Below are positions 63,451-64,000 of a DNA stretch of 64,000 nt, in pieces; position 1 is the first letter of the stretch, and every line of letters begins with the position of its first letter. Where the stretch lies: positions 62,001 to 126,000 of the forward strand of contig CP076357.1 of assembly GCA_018798825.1 (NCBI GenBank). Reading direction: 5' to 3'. Made by a program: the position numbers and the translations under genes. This stretch comes from Ochrobactrum sp. BTU1 (GTDB taxonomy: Bacteria > Pseudomonadota > Alphaproteobacteria > Rhizobiales > Rhizobiaceae). The notes under the pieces were generated by a model. It did not search any database, had not been told where the DNA came from, and saw only the letters and a program-made list of their open reading frames with translations.

Positions 63451-64000
63451 ATGAAAAGACTATTGCCCACGTCGACCGCCGGCAGTTTACCAAAGCCTTC
63501 CTGGCTTGCAGAACCTGAAAAACTTTGGTCGCCTTGGAAGTTACAGGATGAGGAACTGATCGCTGGCAAGCAGGATGCTCTGCGCTTATCCTTGGACGAT
63601 CAACGACAGGCGGGCATCGATATAGTCAGTGACGGCGAACAGACGCGTCAGCATTTTGTCACAACATTTATCGAGCACCTTGACGGTGTTGATTTTCAAA
63701 AGCGAGAAACAGTCAGAATCCGCAATCGCTATGATGCGAGTGTACCGACAGTCGTTGGAGCCGTGTCCCGTCCAAAACCGGTTTTTGTCGATGATGCGAA
63801 GTTCCTACGTCAGCAAACCCAGCAGCCCATTAAATGGGCGTTGCCGGGGCCTATGACGATGATCGATACGCTTTATGATGCCCACTATAAGAGCCGTGAG
63901 AAACTAGCCTGGGAGTTCGCAAAGATACTCAATGAAGAAGCTAAAGAACTGGAGGTTGCCGGCGTAGATATTATCCAATTCGATGAGCCAGCATTCAACG
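63451..64000 (+). CDS. mesD: MesD core-MetE-type methionine synthase, N-terminal part (cut by window edge)
   Basis: The visible 183 codons start MKRLLPTSTAGSLPKPSWLA and contain IVSDGEQTRQHFVTTFIEHL, KWALPGPMTMIDTLYDAHYK and VDIIQFDEPAFN. These are the catalytic-domain features of short, core-MetE proteins that lack the MetE N-terminal folate domain. It methylates homocysteine to methionine at a zinc site whose ligands lie beyond the window. An ATG at 63424, overlapping the mesX stop, is a possible alternative start, but family members begin at MKxLLPTSTAGSLPKP. Confidence 0.9.
   Translation, partial: MKRLLPTSTAGSLPKPSWLAEPEKLWSPWKLQDEELIAGKQDALRLSLDDQRQAGIDIVSDGEQTRQHFVTTFIEHLDGVDFQKRETVRIRNRYDASVPTVVGAVSRPKPVFVDDAKFLRQQTQQPIKWALPGPMTMIDTLYDAHYKSREKLAWEFAKILNEEAKELEVAGVDIIQFDEPAFN

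Noticed and set aside
1..64000. CRISPR arrays, rRNA operons, prophage modules or a replication origin
   Set aside because: No regularly spaced repeats, rRNA sequence, phage structural genes or repABC-type genes were seen.

Overview
The window looks like accessory or secondary-replicon DNA from an aerobic alphaproteobacterium of the Brucellaceae/Rhizobiales type (Brucella/Ochrobactrum-like). Evidence: the dense complement of ABC importers, a DUF4167-type gene, an IS427-group IS5 element, MesX/MesD methionine genes and moderate to high GC. The genus is inference; no rRNA gene, ordinary tRNA gene or replication origin was seen. One short AT-rich island (about 55.69-55.95 kb) is clearly foreign in composition.

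Left end (0-4.2 kb): an RNA-repair locus. RtcR, a CARF-AAA+ sigma-54 activator, is divergent from rsr (Ro60/TROVE protein), which is followed by rtcB (cut by the window edge). A near-consensus -24/-12 promoter precedes rsr. The roughly 535 bases between rsr and rtcB encode three tandem Y-RNA-like molecules. Each is closed by a long perfect or near-perfect stem and shares a CGAATGCC...AACTAC core. At least one carries a circularly permuted tRNA-like domain.

4.2-10.1 kb: a patch of orphan genes (LRR protein, two unknowns, a Rap1a/Tai-type secreted protein, a small membrane protein) flanked by IS1182, IS6 and IS110 remnants.

10.1-31.1 kb: metabolic gene clusters. First is an amidase plus a complete dipeptide/oligopeptide-type ABC importer, divergent from an IclR regulator. 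Next is a catabolic cluster: a PucR-like regulator, DUF1185, flavin reductase, aldehyde dehydrogenase, luciferase-like monooxygenase, alpha/beta hydrolase and CMD protein. An amino-acid ABC importer and an exported M20 amidohydrolase follow. The set suggests oxidative ring opening of an unidentified, perhaps nitrogen-containing, compound.

31.1-43.5 kb: IS5 elements (one intact, using a -1 frameshift, next to a truncated relative), a broken nucleotidyltransferase with two striking upstream dyads, a glycine-zipper lipoprotein, a two-component system beside a MacAB-type efflux pump, an NmrA/HxlR pair, an IS3 remnant, and a DUF4167-like gene overlapping a fatty acid desaturase.

43.5-55.4 kb: a DUF1989 protein, a degenerate ABC ATPase, a nitroreductase, an AhpD-like protein, and a sugar-type ABC operon in which one permease is fused to a strictosidine-synthase-like propeller. 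Three gene fragments follow (ABC ATPase, LysR, transketolase).

55.4-64 kb: the AT-rich island, a probable double-glycine-leader bacteriocin precursor, a decayed MobA/MobL relaxase, DUF924, a KefB/C-type antiporter, a membrane-SnoaL fusion, an exported hypothetical protein, and a cobalamin riboswitch controlling mesX-mesD (B12-independent methionine synthesis; mesD runs off the window).
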